From an uncultured Flaviramulus sp. (GTDB lineage Bacteria; Bacteroidota; Bacteroidia; Flavobacteriales; Flavobacteriaceae), in the NCBI GenBank assembly GCA_947501105.1, contig CANMUP010000002.1, positions 558,001-622,000 on the forward strand: a DNA stretch of 64,000 bases, written 5' to 3'. Position 1 is the stretch's first letter; each line of letters starts with the position of its first letter. A model generated the notes under the pieces. That model did no database searches. It was not told the origin of the DNA and saw only the letters and a list, made by a program, of their open reading frames with translations. Of this stretch, positions 24,413-33,465 are shown in pieces. Position numbers and translations under genes: made by a program.

Positions 24413-25207
24413 ATGAAGAGATGTTTTTTAGTAGCTTTAATAATTATAAATGCCGCAATGGTATCTTGCATTCCTTATAAAGACACGATTTATCTTCAAA
24501 ATAAAAGCACCGCTACCGACTCTACTCAAGTTATAGTTGAAAAGCAAAAACCTTATCGTGTTCAAATTAATGATATTCTAAATATTAGAATTAAGGCTGC
24601 AAAACAAGAAACAGTAAAGATTTTTAATCCTATTGGAGAGGGCGATTTAAATGCAAGTAGTGAAGAACGGGCATATTTTGATGGCTTTACTGTTGATTTA
24701 CATGGTAATATACTTATGCCAAAATTAGGAGAAATTAACGTGCTAGGTTTTACTACAGATGAGATAAAACAAACTATTGAAAAAAAATTATTAGAAACCG
24801 AGTATAAAGCTGCTAATGATATTTTTGTAACTGTAAAACTTACAGGGCTGCAATATACCACAACAGGCGAGATAGGTAGCACAGGTACTAAAACCATTTT
24901 TAAAGAGCGTGTTAATATTTTTGAAGCGATTGCTAATTCTGGTGATATACCTGATACAGGAGATAAAAAAGATGTGTTAATTGTTAGACAATTTCCGCAA
25001 GGGCAAAAAATATTTCATGTCGATTTAACTGATGCAAACGTTATGAATTCTCCATATTATTATATTCAACCCAACGATATGATTTATGTTAAACCCTTGA
25101 AACAAAAATCTTGGGGAACAGGAACTACCGCTATTCAAAACATTGGGGCTATAGCTACGGTTTTATCATTAATTACTACAACTATTTTGCTTTTAGATAG
25201 AATATAG
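24413..25207 (+). CDS. Wza-like polysaccharide export outer-membrane lipoprotein
   Basis: This 264-residue protein has a lipoprotein signal (MKRCFLVALIIINAAMVSC; Cys19 is the lipid site). It contains a polysaccharide-export (Poly_export) domain from about 40 to 145 (YRVQINDILNIRI, FDGFTVDLHGNILMPKLGEI, VLGFTTDEIKQTIEKKL) and an SLBB-like domain to about 235 (FEAIANSGDIPDTGDKKDVL). It ends in one hydrophobic helix. Wza proteins form the outer-membrane channel for capsule or exopolysaccharide. ATG 24413 gives the best lipoprotein signal; ATG 24401 is the alternative. It is the first gene of the locus, 2 bp before the Wzc-like kinase gene. Confidence 0.9.
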   Translation: MKRCFLVALIIINAAMVSCIPYKDTIYLQNKSTATDSTQVIVEKQKPYRVQINDILNIRIKAAKQETVKIFNPIGEGDLNASSEERAYFDGFTVDLHGNILMPKLGEINVLGFTTDEIKQTIEKKLLETEYKAANDIFVTVKLTGLQYTTTGEIGSTGTKTIFKERVNIFEAIANSGDIPDTGDKKDVLIVRQFPQGQKIFHVDLTDANVMNSPYYYIQPNDMIYVKPLKQKSWGTGTTAIQNIGAIATVLSLITTTILLLDRI

Positions 25208-25209
25208 CC

Positions 25210-27687
25210 ATGGCTTACGACGACTTAGAAGATATTGATTATTCAGAGCAAAAAGGCTTTAATTTTGATTTAAGAGGCTTTCTTTTTAAATTATTAAAGT
25301 TCTGGAAATTATTTTTGATTTGTATTGCTATAGGTTTGTTTATAGCACACTCTCTCAATGTTAGAAAGCAGAATATTTATAGGTTAAGCTCTTTGGTGTC
25401 TTTAGAGAATGATCAAAACCCGTTTTTTACTGCCAATACAAGTATTTCGTTTAATTGGGGAGGCGTTTCTGGTAAAGTGGGTAAAACTATTATTGCTTTA
25501 AAAACAAGAAACCATAATGAAAGAGTTGTTGATTCTTTGCAATTTTATATTCAATATTTAAAAGAAGGAAAGTACAGAAAAGAAGACATTTATAAAAAAG
25601 CACCTTTCTATATTGAAATAGATAAGTCTAAAGGCCAGCTGTTAAGAAAACCAATAGGTGTAAAGTTTCTTAACAATACGCAATATGAACTTTTTATAGA
25701 TTTTGAAAACGATGAAGCTAGCACACAAAAATATAGCGATAAATCAATAGAAAGTATAGCTGTGCCAAAAGGCAGGTTTGTTAAAACTTTTAATATTGGC
25801 GAACTTGTTGATTTGCCATTTGCAAAATTCACATTAAACACAAGAGATAATGTAACTATAACTCCAGAATCAGAATTTTTTATTCAATTTTTAAATTTTG
25901 ATGCCGTTGTTAATGGTTTTAGAGGCAGAGTTTCAGTTACTCCATATAATAAAACATCATCTTCTATATTAACACTATCGCAAACAGGAAATAATAAGCA
26001 AAAAATTGTTGATTATTTGAATGCTACTACTGCCATTTTGAGTAGAACTGATTTAGAGCGAAAAAATCAATATGCAACAAATACTATCAAATTTATAGAC
26101 AGTAGCTTAAGCATTGTTAATACCGAATTAAAGGCCATTACAGATACGATGAATGCTTTTAGAAAGCAAACAAAGATGTTTAATGTAGATGAAGAGCTTT
26201 TACAGGTGTCAGAAAAAATAAGTGATTTAGAATTAAGAGAAGAAGACAATCAATCAAAATTACAGTACTTAGATATTCTTTCAGATTATTTAAAAACAAA
26301 AACAGATTACACAAAAATTGCAGCACCAACATCTGTTGGGATTGAAGAAGAAAATATAACTGCAAGTGTTAGTAAAATTACAGCATTAGCTATACAACGG
26401 CAAGAACTTGAACAATTAGTTCAAGAAGGTTCTTCATCGTTGCAAGAGTTAGACGGAAGTATTGATGCAGAAAAGAATGTGTTGATAGAAACTATTGCTT
26501 CAACAAAAAGAACAATAAATATTCAGCTTAATAGAGTTAGAAGAAGTAAAGCTAATTTAGAAAGTAGATTAAATGATTTGCCTGAAGACCAGCAGCAATA
26601 CTTAAAAATTCAAAGAAACTTAAATATAAGCCAAGAAGCATACAATGTTTATATGGCTAAGCGTAGTGAAGCGGCAATAGTTAAGGCGGCTAATATTTCA
26701 GATATATCCGTAATTGAAGCAGCCAAAGATATTGGTGGTGGTTTAATAGGGCCAAATAAAAGCTTAAATTATATGATAGCTTTATTGATTGGTTTTTTTG
26801 GGCCTTTTTCACTCATTTTTATTCTTTTCTTATTGGACAACACAATTCATGGTGCAGATGAAGTAAAGCGATTATCAAAAATCCCTATTCTTGGTTTAGT
26901 AGGGGAATATAAGTACGATAATAATCTAGTGGTTTATGAAAAACCAAAATCGGCTGTAGCTGAATCTTTTAGGGCGATTCGTTCTAGTTTACAATTTTTC
27001 TATAAAAAAACAGATAAAAAAGGCGGACGAACTATTATGATAACTTCTTCGGTTAGTGGTGAAGGAAAAACATTTTGCTCTATTAATATAGCAAGTGCCT
27101 ACGCTTTATCGGGTAAGAAAACTATACTTTTAGGTTTAGATTTGCGTAAACCTAAAATTTTTGGAGATTTTAGTATTGATAACAATATAGGAGTTGTTAA
27201 CTATTTTATAGGAGATAAAAGTTTAAAAGAAGTTACTTTTAAAAGCCATGTTGAGAATTTAGATATTATTACTTCAGGTCCTATTCCTCCTAACCCGTCT
27301 GAGTTATTAATGAGTAATGCGATGAGTGAACTTATTGAAACACTAAGAAAAACTTACGACATGATAGTTCTTGACTCACCTCCATTAGGTTTAGTTACTG
27401 ATGCTTTAGAATTATCGCAATATGCAGACGCTTCCTTATTTGTAATACGATTAAATTATACCAAAAAAGGCATGCTTGAACTTATTAATGCAAAACACAA
27501 AACTGGCGAGTTAAAAAATATAAGCTATGTTCTAAATTTCTATAAGCATAATAAAAGTCATGGCTACGGTTATGGCTATGGTTACGGTTATAGTTACGGA
27601 TATGGTGTTTATGGTAATGCTTATCATGAAAACGCTAAGAAGCAAACTGTTATTGATAAAGTTAAAAACTGGTTTAAAATAGGTTAG
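25210..27687 (+). CDS. Wzc-like polysaccharide co-polymerase and tyrosine autokinase
   Basis: This 825-residue inner-membrane protein has a first helix near residues 28-48, a large periplasmic Wzz/GNVR-type region with coiled coil (about 50-510), a second helix near 520-542 and a cytoplasmic BY-kinase domain. Walker A is SSVSGEGKTF (GEGKT at 617-621), Walker A' is LLGLDLRKPKI and Walker B is MIVLDSPPLG. From residue 784 there is a tyrosine-glycine tail with nine Tyr in 21 residues (786-806), the usual place of autophosphorylation. By family knowledge, it controls chain length and export together with Wza. Confidence 0.94.
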   Translation: MAYDDLEDIDYSEQKGFNFDLRGFLFKLLKFWKLFLICIAIGLFIAHSLNVRKQNIYRLSSLVSLENDQNPFFTANTSISFNWGGVSGKVGKTIIALKTRNHNERVVDSLQFYIQYLKEGKYRKEDIYKKAPFYIEIDKSKGQLLRKPIGVKFLNNTQYELFIDFENDEASTQKYSDKSIESIAVPKGRFVKTFNIGELVDLPFAKFTLNTRDNVTITPESEFFIQFLNFDAVVNGFRGRVSVTPYNKTSSSILTLSQTGNNKQKIVDYLNATTAILSRTDLERKNQYATNTIKFIDSSLSIVNTELKAITDTMNAFRKQTKMFNVDEELLQVSEKISDLELREEDNQSKLQYLDILSDYLKTKTDYTKIAAPTSVGIEEENITASVSKITALAIQRQELEQLVQEGSSSLQELDGSIDAEKNVLIETIASTKRTINIQLNRVRRSKANLESRLNDLPEDQQQYLKIQRNLNISQEAYNVYMAKRSEAAIVKAANISDISVIEAAKDIGGGLIGPNKSLNYMIALLIGFFGPFSLIFILFLLDNTIHGADEVKRLSKIPILGLVGEYKYDNNLVVYEKPKSAVAESFRAIRSSLQFFYKKTDKKGGRTIMITSSVSGEGKTFCSINIASAYALSGKKTILLGLDLRKPKIFGDFSIDNNIGVVNYFIGDKSLKEVTFKSHVENLDIITSGPIPPNPSELLMSNAMSELIETLRKTYDMIVLDSPPLGLVTDALELSQYADASLFVIRLNYTKKGMLELINAKHKTGELKNISYVLNFYKHNKSHGYGYGYGYGYSYGYGVYGNAYHENAKKQTVIDKVKNWFKIG

Positions 27688-27720
27688 GATTAAAATTCTA
27701 TCAAAAAACAAAATCAAAAA

Positions 27721-28614
27721 TTGAATACTACTAAAGAGGACAATTGGCTATATACTATATCTCCTAAAAAAAGTTTAATTCACTTAAATTTTAAGGAGAT
27801 TTGGCAGTATAGAGATCTACTTTTTTTGTTTGTAAAAAGAGATGTAGTTACCTTATACAAACAGACCATTTTAGGACCTTTATGGTATTTTATTCAGCCA
27901 TTATTCACCTCAGTTATTTTTACTTTAATATTTAATAATATAGCAGAGATTGAAGTAGGGAAAGGAATCCCTGCATTTCTTTTTAATTTGGCAGGAATCA
28001 CATCTTGGAATTATTTTAGCGAGTGTATTAAAGGCACAAGTGATACCTTTAAAAAAAACCAAAATATTTTTGGTAAAGTGTATTTTCCCAGAGTAATTAT
28101 GCCTATGTCTACAGTAGTTTCTAATTTAATAAAACTAGGTATTCAACTTTTAGTATTTATATGTTTTTATATATATTTTGTTTTTTTTACCGATAAAGCT
28201 GGCAATAGTAATCCGCAAATTGAATTAATTCTTTTACCTTTTTTAATTCTTTTAATGGGTTTTTTAGGTTTAGGTTTAGGAATGATTATTTCTTCAATGA
28301 CTACCAAATATAGAGACTTAACATTTTTGGTTGGTTTTGGTGTGCAACTATTGATGTATGCTTCGGCAGTAATGTATCCCATAGAGCTTATAAAGCAAAA
28401 GGTTGAAGCTGGGGTAATTCCAAAATTCGCAGGTGTGTTTATAGAATATAACCCTATGGCAACAATAATAGAAATGTTTAGGTATATGAGTTTAGGGACA
28501 GGAACTTTTAACATAAGCGACCTTATTTATACAGGTGTAGTATGTTTAATTATTTTTTTAATTGGATTAATAGTTTTTAACAAGACTGAAAAAACTTTTA
28601 TTGATACTATTTAG
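27721..28614 (+). CDS. wzm: ABC-2 type polysaccharide export permease (Wzm-like)
   Basis: This 297-residue protein starts with an amphipathic region (HLNFKEIWQYRDLLFLFVKRDVVTLYKQTILGPLWYFIQP), the signature of O-antigen, teichoic acid or capsule ABC exporters, followed by six hydrophobic helices. It would form the channel with the Wzt-like ATPase at 29440-30714. The start codon is TTG at 27721: no ATG exists upstream in frame after the stop of the kinase gene, nor downstream before the conserved motif. The pyruvyl transferase gene lies between permease and ATPase. Confidence 0.92.
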   Translation: MNTTKEDNWLYTISPKKSLIHLNFKEIWQYRDLLFLFVKRDVVTLYKQTILGPLWYFIQPLFTSVIFTLIFNNIAEIEVGKGIPAFLFNLAGITSWNYFSECIKGTSDTFKKNQNIFGKVYFPRVIMPMSTVVSNLIKLGIQLLVFICFYIYFVFFTDKAGNSNPQIELILLPFLILLMGFLGLGLGMIISSMTTKYRDLTFLVGFGVQLLMYASAVMYPIELIKQKVEAGVIPKFAGVFIEYNPMATIIEMFRYMSLGTGTFNISDLIYTGVVCLIIFLIGLIVFNKTEKTFIDTI

Positions 28615-28623
28615 TTAAAACAG

Positions 28624-29430
28624 ATGAATATTAGACTCTATTGGTGGCAAGAAAAGCGTGAAGACGGAAGAGAAAATTATGGCGATTTAATGTCTAAGTA
28701 TCTGGTTGAGAAAATTTCAAACAAAAAAATAATAACTGTAAATCACCCATCAAAACGTTTATATAAACATTTGTTTAAGCACTATATTTCTATAGGAAGT
28801 ATTATATCATCAGCTAATAAAAACTCCATTGTTTGGGGAAGCGGTATTATTAAAAAGGAAGATAATATTAGAGATGCCAAATTTTTAGCAGTTAGAGGTC
28901 CAAAAACTAGAGCACGAATTTTAGAAAAAGGCTTTAATTGTCCAGAAGTTTATGGAGATCCAGCATTATTAATGTCAGATTACTATAACCCTCAAGTAAA
29001 TAAGAAATATAAAATTGGCATTATACCACATTATGTTGATTATAAAGAAGTAAAAGGTAAGTTTAAAAATAATGATTCAGTTAAAGTGATTGATTTGTTA
29101 ACCTATAATGTAGAAAAAACAACGGACGAAGTTTTGGAATGCGAACGTATCATTTCATCGTCATTGCATGGAGTTATTGTGGCTCAAAGTTATAGCATAC
29201 CAGCATTATGGACTAAGTTTTCAAATAAGCTATCAGGTGATAATATTAAGTTTTACGATTATTATGAATCGATTGGAGTACCGTTTAAAGATGAGATTTT
29301 TGTAAACCCTAATGACTTAAATGAAGTTTTAATAAATAAAATATTAGATGATAATGAAGATGTTTTATTGGCCGATACCATGTTGTTGAAAAGCCGAAAG
29401 AATGATCTAATTAAATCCTGTCCTTTTTAA
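28624..29430 (+). CDS. Polysaccharide pyruvyl transferase family protein
   Basis: This 268-residue protein shows the pattern of the PS_pyruv_trans family: ENYGDLMSKYLVEK near the N-terminus, IVWGSGII, LAVRGPKTR, CPEVYGDPALLMS, and ISSSLHGVIVAQSY near 175. These enzymes transfer a pyruvate ketal from phosphoenolpyruvate to hydroxyls of sugars in capsules and exopolysaccharides, adding a negative charge. It lies between the two ABC exporter genes, 9 bp on either side. The acceptor sugar is unknown. Confidence 0.88.
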   Translation: MNIRLYWWQEKREDGRENYGDLMSKYLVEKISNKKIITVNHPSKRLYKHLFKHYISIGSIISSANKNSIVWGSGIIKKEDNIRDAKFLAVRGPKTRARILEKGFNCPEVYGDPALLMSDYYNPQVNKKYKIGIIPHYVDYKEVKGKFKNNDSVKVIDLLTYNVEKTTDEVLECERIISSSLHGVIVAQSYSIPALWTKFSNKLSGDNIKFYDYYESIGVPFKDEIFVNPNDLNEVLINKILDDNEDVLLADTMLLKSRKNDLIKSCPF

Positions 29431-29439
29431 GCTAAAATT

Positions 29440-30714
29440 ATGAGCAATGATATTATTTTAAAAGCAGATAACATTTCTAAACAATACCGTTTAGGTCTAG
29501 TGGGTACGGGAACTATTAGTCACGATTTGAATCGTTGGTGGAGTAAGGTTAGAGGGAAAGAAGATCCGTATTTAAAAGTTGGAGATGTTAATGATAGAAG
29601 TACCAAAGGGAGCTCAGAATATGTTTGGGCTTTACAAGACATAAACTTTGAAGTTAAGCGTGGCGAAGTACTTGGTATTATAGGAAAAAATGGAGCGGGA
29701 AAATCTACACTTTTAAAAATATTATCAAAAGTTACTGGGCCAACAACGGGAGAAATAAAAACTAAAGGACGCATAGCCTCGTTGTTAGAAGTCGGTACAG
29801 GTTTTCACCCAGAAATGACTGGGCGAGAAAACATATACCTTAACGGTGCTATTTTAGGAATGACAAAAGCCGAAATAAGATCTAAAATTGATGAGATTAT
29901 CGACTTTTCAGGATGCCAGCGTTATATTGATACACCAGTAAAAAGATACTCTTCTGGGATGACTGTGCGTTTAGCTTTTGCTGTTGCTGCTTTTTTAGAA
30001 CCCGAAATTTTGGTAATAGATGAAGTATTAGCAGTTGGTGATGCCGAGTTTCAGAAAAAGGCTATTGGTAAAATGCAAGATATTAGTAAAGGCGAAGGAA
30101 GAACAGTTTTATTTGTAAGTCATAATATGGCAGCAGTTAAGCGCTTGTGCACACGCGGTGTTTTATTAGAAAATGGTAAAATAGCCTATACAGGAAATAT
30201 TAGTGATGTAATTGATACTTATTTATCGTCAAATGATAAAAACTTTTGTAACTATGAAAGAAGCGGTAATGAAAATAGTACACATATAAAATCTGTAAAA
30301 GTTAAAACAAGTAGTAATAATAGATTGCATGAGTTTAATAAAGATTTAAAAATTGAAATAGAATTAAACAGTAATGATAATATTAAAGAACCAGCTGTTT
30401 CATATCAAATATTAAACAACGAAAACATTCCTTTAATCCACGAACTCCTTTTGAGTACTGAAATTGAGTTTTGTAATAAAAAAGGAAGTTTCAAATTAAT
30501 ATCAACAATTAAAAAAATTAAACTATATCAAGGGCGTTATAAATTAAATGTATTTTTTGCTGATAATTTCACTAAATCTAAATTCGATACTTTACTAGAA
30601 ATTTGCCCCTTTGAGGTAATAAATGAAAATAAAAGGCCTTATTATTGGGCTATTGGTTCAGCTATTTATAAAGAAGATAAAACAAAATGGGAGGTGGTTT
30701 TAGATGATGAATAA
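29440..30714 (+). CDS. wzt: Polysaccharide ABC exporter ATPase with C-terminal extension (Wzt-like)
   Basis: This 424-residue protein has an N-terminal ABC domain: GIIGKNGAGKSTLLKIL (Walker A), YSSGMTVRLAFAVAAF (signature) and ILVIDEVLAVGDAEFQKK (Walker B). A C-terminal domain of about 160 residues follows (265-424), beta-rich in pattern (LKIEIELNSNDNI, GRYKLNVFFADNF). In the Wzt family this extra domain binds the finished, often methylated, non-reducing end of the chain and links capping to export. The end overlaps the following methyltransferase gene by 11 bp, supporting that link. Confidence 0.92.
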   Translation: MSNDIILKADNISKQYRLGLVGTGTISHDLNRWWSKVRGKEDPYLKVGDVNDRSTKGSSEYVWALQDINFEVKRGEVLGIIGKNGAGKSTLLKILSKVTGPTTGEIKTKGRIASLLEVGTGFHPEMTGRENIYLNGAILGMTKAEIRSKIDEIIDFSGCQRYIDTPVKRYSSGMTVRLAFAVAAFLEPEILVIDEVLAVGDAEFQKKAIGKMQDISKGEGRTVLFVSHNMAAVKRLCTRGVLLENGKIAYTGNISDVIDTYLSSNDKNFCNYERSGNENSTHIKSVKVKTSSNNRLHEFNKDLKIEIELNSNDNIKEPAVSYQILNNENIPLIHELLLSTEIEFCNKKGSFKLISTIKKIKLYQGRYKLNVFFADNFTKSKFDTLLEICPFEVINENKRPYYWAIGSAIYKEDKTKWEVVLDDE

Positions 30715-31609
30715 TATAAAAAGCCCTTTGTCTTTAGATGGAGAAAATGCGCAATTAATTGAAACATTTAGTTCAGAAACTATAATATCTAAATATAGTG
30801 CCTTAAATATAGAAGTTGAGCGTTTTTTTAAAGAACCACAGGTTTACCTTTATAAATGCCAAAAGACAGGGTATAGGTTTTATTATCCGTATAATACTGT
30901 TGGTGATGCAAAGTTTTATGAAGATTTATCAAAAAATAAATCAAATTATTATTCTAAAAGATGGGAACACGAAAGGGCTTTAAGTTATATTGGAAAAAAG
31001 GAATCAGTGTTAGAAATTGGTTCAGGTTTTGGAGCTTTTTTAAATATGCTTAAAGCATCTAGTGTCCAATCTGTAGGATTAGAACTAAACCCTCATGCTG
31101 TTGAAGTTTGCAAAAAAAATAATCTATTAGTAAAAAATATACTTATTGAAAATGAAGCACAAACAAATAATGAAACTTATGATGTGGTTTGTTCATTTCA
31201 AGTATTAGAACATATAACCCATGTGCATAGTTTTATAAAAGCTTCGATAGATACACTTAAAAAGAATGGTAAACTAATTATAGGTGTGCCAAATAACAAT
31301 CCTTATTTGTTTGTTAGCGATAAGTATCACACATTAAATTTGCCGCCACACCATGCAGGGTTATGGGATAAAAAGTCTTTAAAGGCTTTAGAGTCAGTTT
31401 TTTCAATAAAATTAGAAAAACTAGAATTTGAACCTTTGAATGTAAATTATTCATATTTTATTAATTTTCAAATAAACAATGATGCTAATAGTAAGTTTTT
31501 AAAATTTGTATTGAAGGGATTCAATAAAGTGTCTCCTCGCTTACTTAAATATATACTTTGTAAGTTTATAAAAGGTAGAAATGTTTTAGCTGTATTTAAA
31601 AAGGTATAA
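30704..31609 (+). CDS. SAM-dependent methyltransferase, polysaccharide locus
   Basis: This 301-residue protein has a class I methyltransferase domain at about 90-210: VLEIGSGFGAFLNML (motif I), VGLELNPHAV (acidic motif II), YDVVCSFQVLEHI (motif IV) and GKLIIGVPNNNPY. The first 85 residues contain PQVYLYKCQKTGYRFYYP, a small domain seen with methyltransferase_12 proteins in sugar loci. It overlaps the wzt-like gene by 11 bp. Because of this position it may methylate the growing chain or its end; this is inference. Confidence 0.83.
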   Translation: MMNNIKSPLSLDGENAQLIETFSSETIISKYSALNIEVERFFKEPQVYLYKCQKTGYRFYYPYNTVGDAKFYEDLSKNKSNYYSKRWEHERALSYIGKKESVLEIGSGFGAFLNMLKASSVQSVGLELNPHAVEVCKKNNLLVKNILIENEAQTNNETYDVVCSFQVLEHITHVHSFIKASIDTLKKNGKLIIGVPNNNPYLFVSDKYHTLNLPPHHAGLWDKKSLKALESVFSIKLEKLEFEPLNVNYSYFINFQINNDANSKFLKFVLKGFNKVSPRLLKYILCKFIKGRNVLAVFKKV

Positions 31610-31611
31610 TT

Positions 31612-32313
31612 ATGAATGAGTTTATAAATATTCCATTTACAAGTTCTAATTTAGATCGATATACCATTCGTACTGCTATTTTTAATGCGATAAAAGAAAG
31701 TATTCATTTATTTGAAGGAGATTTAATAGACATTGGTTGTGGAAAAATGCCTTATAAAGAATATATTTTAGAGCATTCAAAAACTAAAAAATATATAGGG
31801 TTAGATATTGAATCTGCCTTGTTATATGATAATGCTGTAAAACCAGATTACACATGGAATGGTATTAAAATGCCTTTTGAAGATGATTCGTTTAATTGTG
31901 CCTTTGGTACTGAGGTTTTAGAGCATTGTCCAGAACCAGAAGTGGTTTTAAAAGAAACCTATCGTGTTTTAAGAAGAAATGGAGTTTTCTTTTTTACAGT
32001 CCCTTTTTTATGGAATTTGCATGAAGTTCCTAATGATGCTTATCGATACACTCCTTTTTCTTTGGAACGTCATTTAAAAAATAGCGGATTTAAAGATATT
32101 CAAATTAAAGCAACAGGAGGATGGCATGCATCAATGGCACAAATGCTTGCATTATGGGTTAAAAGAAGCCCTATGTCAAGCGGAAAGAGAAAATGGTTTA
32201 TTTTTATTTTAAAACCTTTTATTAAGGCTTTAATTAATAAAGCTCATGCTGAAAAAGCAGTTTTTAAAGAAGGACAAATGATAACTGGTTTATATGGATT
32301 TGCAAAAAAATAG
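31612..32313 (+). CDS. SAM-dependent methyltransferase (methyltransferase_11 type)
   Basis: This 233-residue protein contains LIDIGCGKMPYKEYI (motif I), YIGLDIES (motif II), MPFEDDSFNCAFGTEVLEHC (motif IV region) and VLRRNGVFFFTVPFLW. It is a complete class I methyltransferase. The substrate is probably a sugar or polysaccharide intermediate, judged from context. Its last 20 bp overlap the start of the next glycosyltransferase gene. Confidence 0.83.
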   Translation: MNEFINIPFTSSNLDRYTIRTAIFNAIKESIHLFEGDLIDIGCGKMPYKEYILEHSKTKKYIGLDIESALLYDNAVKPDYTWNGIKMPFEDDSFNCAFGTEVLEHCPEPEVVLKETYRVLRRNGVFFFTVPFLWNLHEVPNDAYRYTPFSLERHLKNSGFKDIQIKATGGWHASMAQMLALWVKRSPMSSGKRKWFIFILKPFIKALINKAHAEKAVFKEGQMITGLYGFAKK

Positions 32314-33400
32314 AATAGCAATTATATCGCCTTCAAAGAATTCGTATTCTGAAACCTTCATTCAACAGCAAAAAAATGGACTTGAGGGTCGCGTGTTTTA
32401 TTATTATGATGGTGCATTGCCAAAATATTTAGAAAACGACGGATTATTAATTACACCTTATATATCGTTTGTAAATAAATTAAAGCGTTTATTAAAACTA
32501 TCTCAATTCTCTGCTTATGAAATGGCTTTTATTAAGTCGTTAAAAAAAAATAAGATACAAGTAATTTTAGCACAATATGGTCCAACAGGGCATAGAATTC
32601 TTGAAATTTGTAAACTTTTAAATATCCCATTGGTGATCCATTTTCATGGATACGACGCCAGTGTTAGAGATATTATTAAGCAACATAATAATTATACAGA
32701 GGCATTTGCATATGCATCAAAAGTTATTGTGGTTTCTAAACAAATGGAAAAGAAGCTAATTGCTTTGGGTTGTAGCACAGAAAAAATTGTTTATAACCCT
32801 TGCGCACCTCATGATGATTTTTTGAAAATAGAACCAAAATTTTTAAAAAAGCAATTTGTTTCTATAGGAAGATTTACTAATAAAAAAGCACCATATTATC
32901 TTATTTTGACCTTTAAAAGAATAATAGAATTACACCCAGACGCTCGATTAGTTATGGCAGGAAATGGAGCTTTACTAAATACTTGTAAAAATTTGGTATC
33001 CATCCATAAACTGGGAAATCATGTTGAGTTTCTGGGTGTTATTGATAAGCAAGAATATATGAATTTGTTAGAGGAATCATTGGCTTTTGTACAACACTCA
33101 ATAACTGCAGATGATGGAGACATGGAAGGTACACCAGTTGCGATTTTGGAGGCTAGTGCAGCAGGTTTACCTGTAGTTTCAACAATTCATGCTGGTATTC
33201 CTGATGTTATCGAGCATGCTAAAACTGGGTTGTTATCAAATGAGCATGATGTAAATGCCATGAGTGAAAACATGTTGAAGCTTATTGATGATTTAACATT
33301 TGCAAAAACATTAGGAGCATCAGGAAAAACAAAAATTAGTACACAATTTAATTTAAAAAATCATTTAAAAATTTTGCAAAGTACTATTGAATCTGCTTAA
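32294..33400 (+). CDS. Glycosyltransferase family 4 (GT-B)
   Basis: This 368-residue protein has the two-domain GT-B form. The N-terminal half shows VIHFHGYDASVRDI, and the C-terminal half shows SIGRFTNKKAPYYLI and the nucleotide-sugar-binding EGTPVAILEASAAGLPVV with the E-x7-E motif. It is a retaining transferase that adds one sugar to the lipid-linked unit on the cytoplasmic face. The ATG at 32294 lies within the end of the methyltransferase gene (20-bp overlap). A 65-bp gap, the widest inside the locus, follows it. Confidence 0.9.
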   Translation: MDLQKNRIAIISPSKNSYSETFIQQQKNGLEGRVFYYYDGALPKYLENDGLLITPYISFVNKLKRLLKLSQFSAYEMAFIKSLKKNKIQVILAQYGPTGHRILEICKLLNIPLVIHFHGYDASVRDIIKQHNNYTEAFAYASKVIVVSKQMEKKLIALGCSTEKIVYNPCAPHDDFLKIEPKFLKKQFVSIGRFTNKKAPYYLILTFKRIIELHPDARLVMAGNGALLNTCKNLVSIHKLGNHVEFLGVIDKQEYMNLLEESLAFVQHSITADDGDMEGTPVAILEASAAGLPVVSTIHAGIPDVIEHAKTGLLSNEHDVNAMSENMLKLIDDLTFAKTLGASGKTKISTQFNLKNHLKILQSTIESA

Positions 33401-33465
33401 CTCAACTAAAGCTATTGCTTAATCATTTACTATATTAGCAAAATACCCTAAACTTGTTTGAATTA

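Noticed and set aside
27562-27627. Possible tandem repeat or CRISPR-like array
   Set aside because: The TAYGGN hexamers are coding and form the GY tail of the kinase; there are no spacers.
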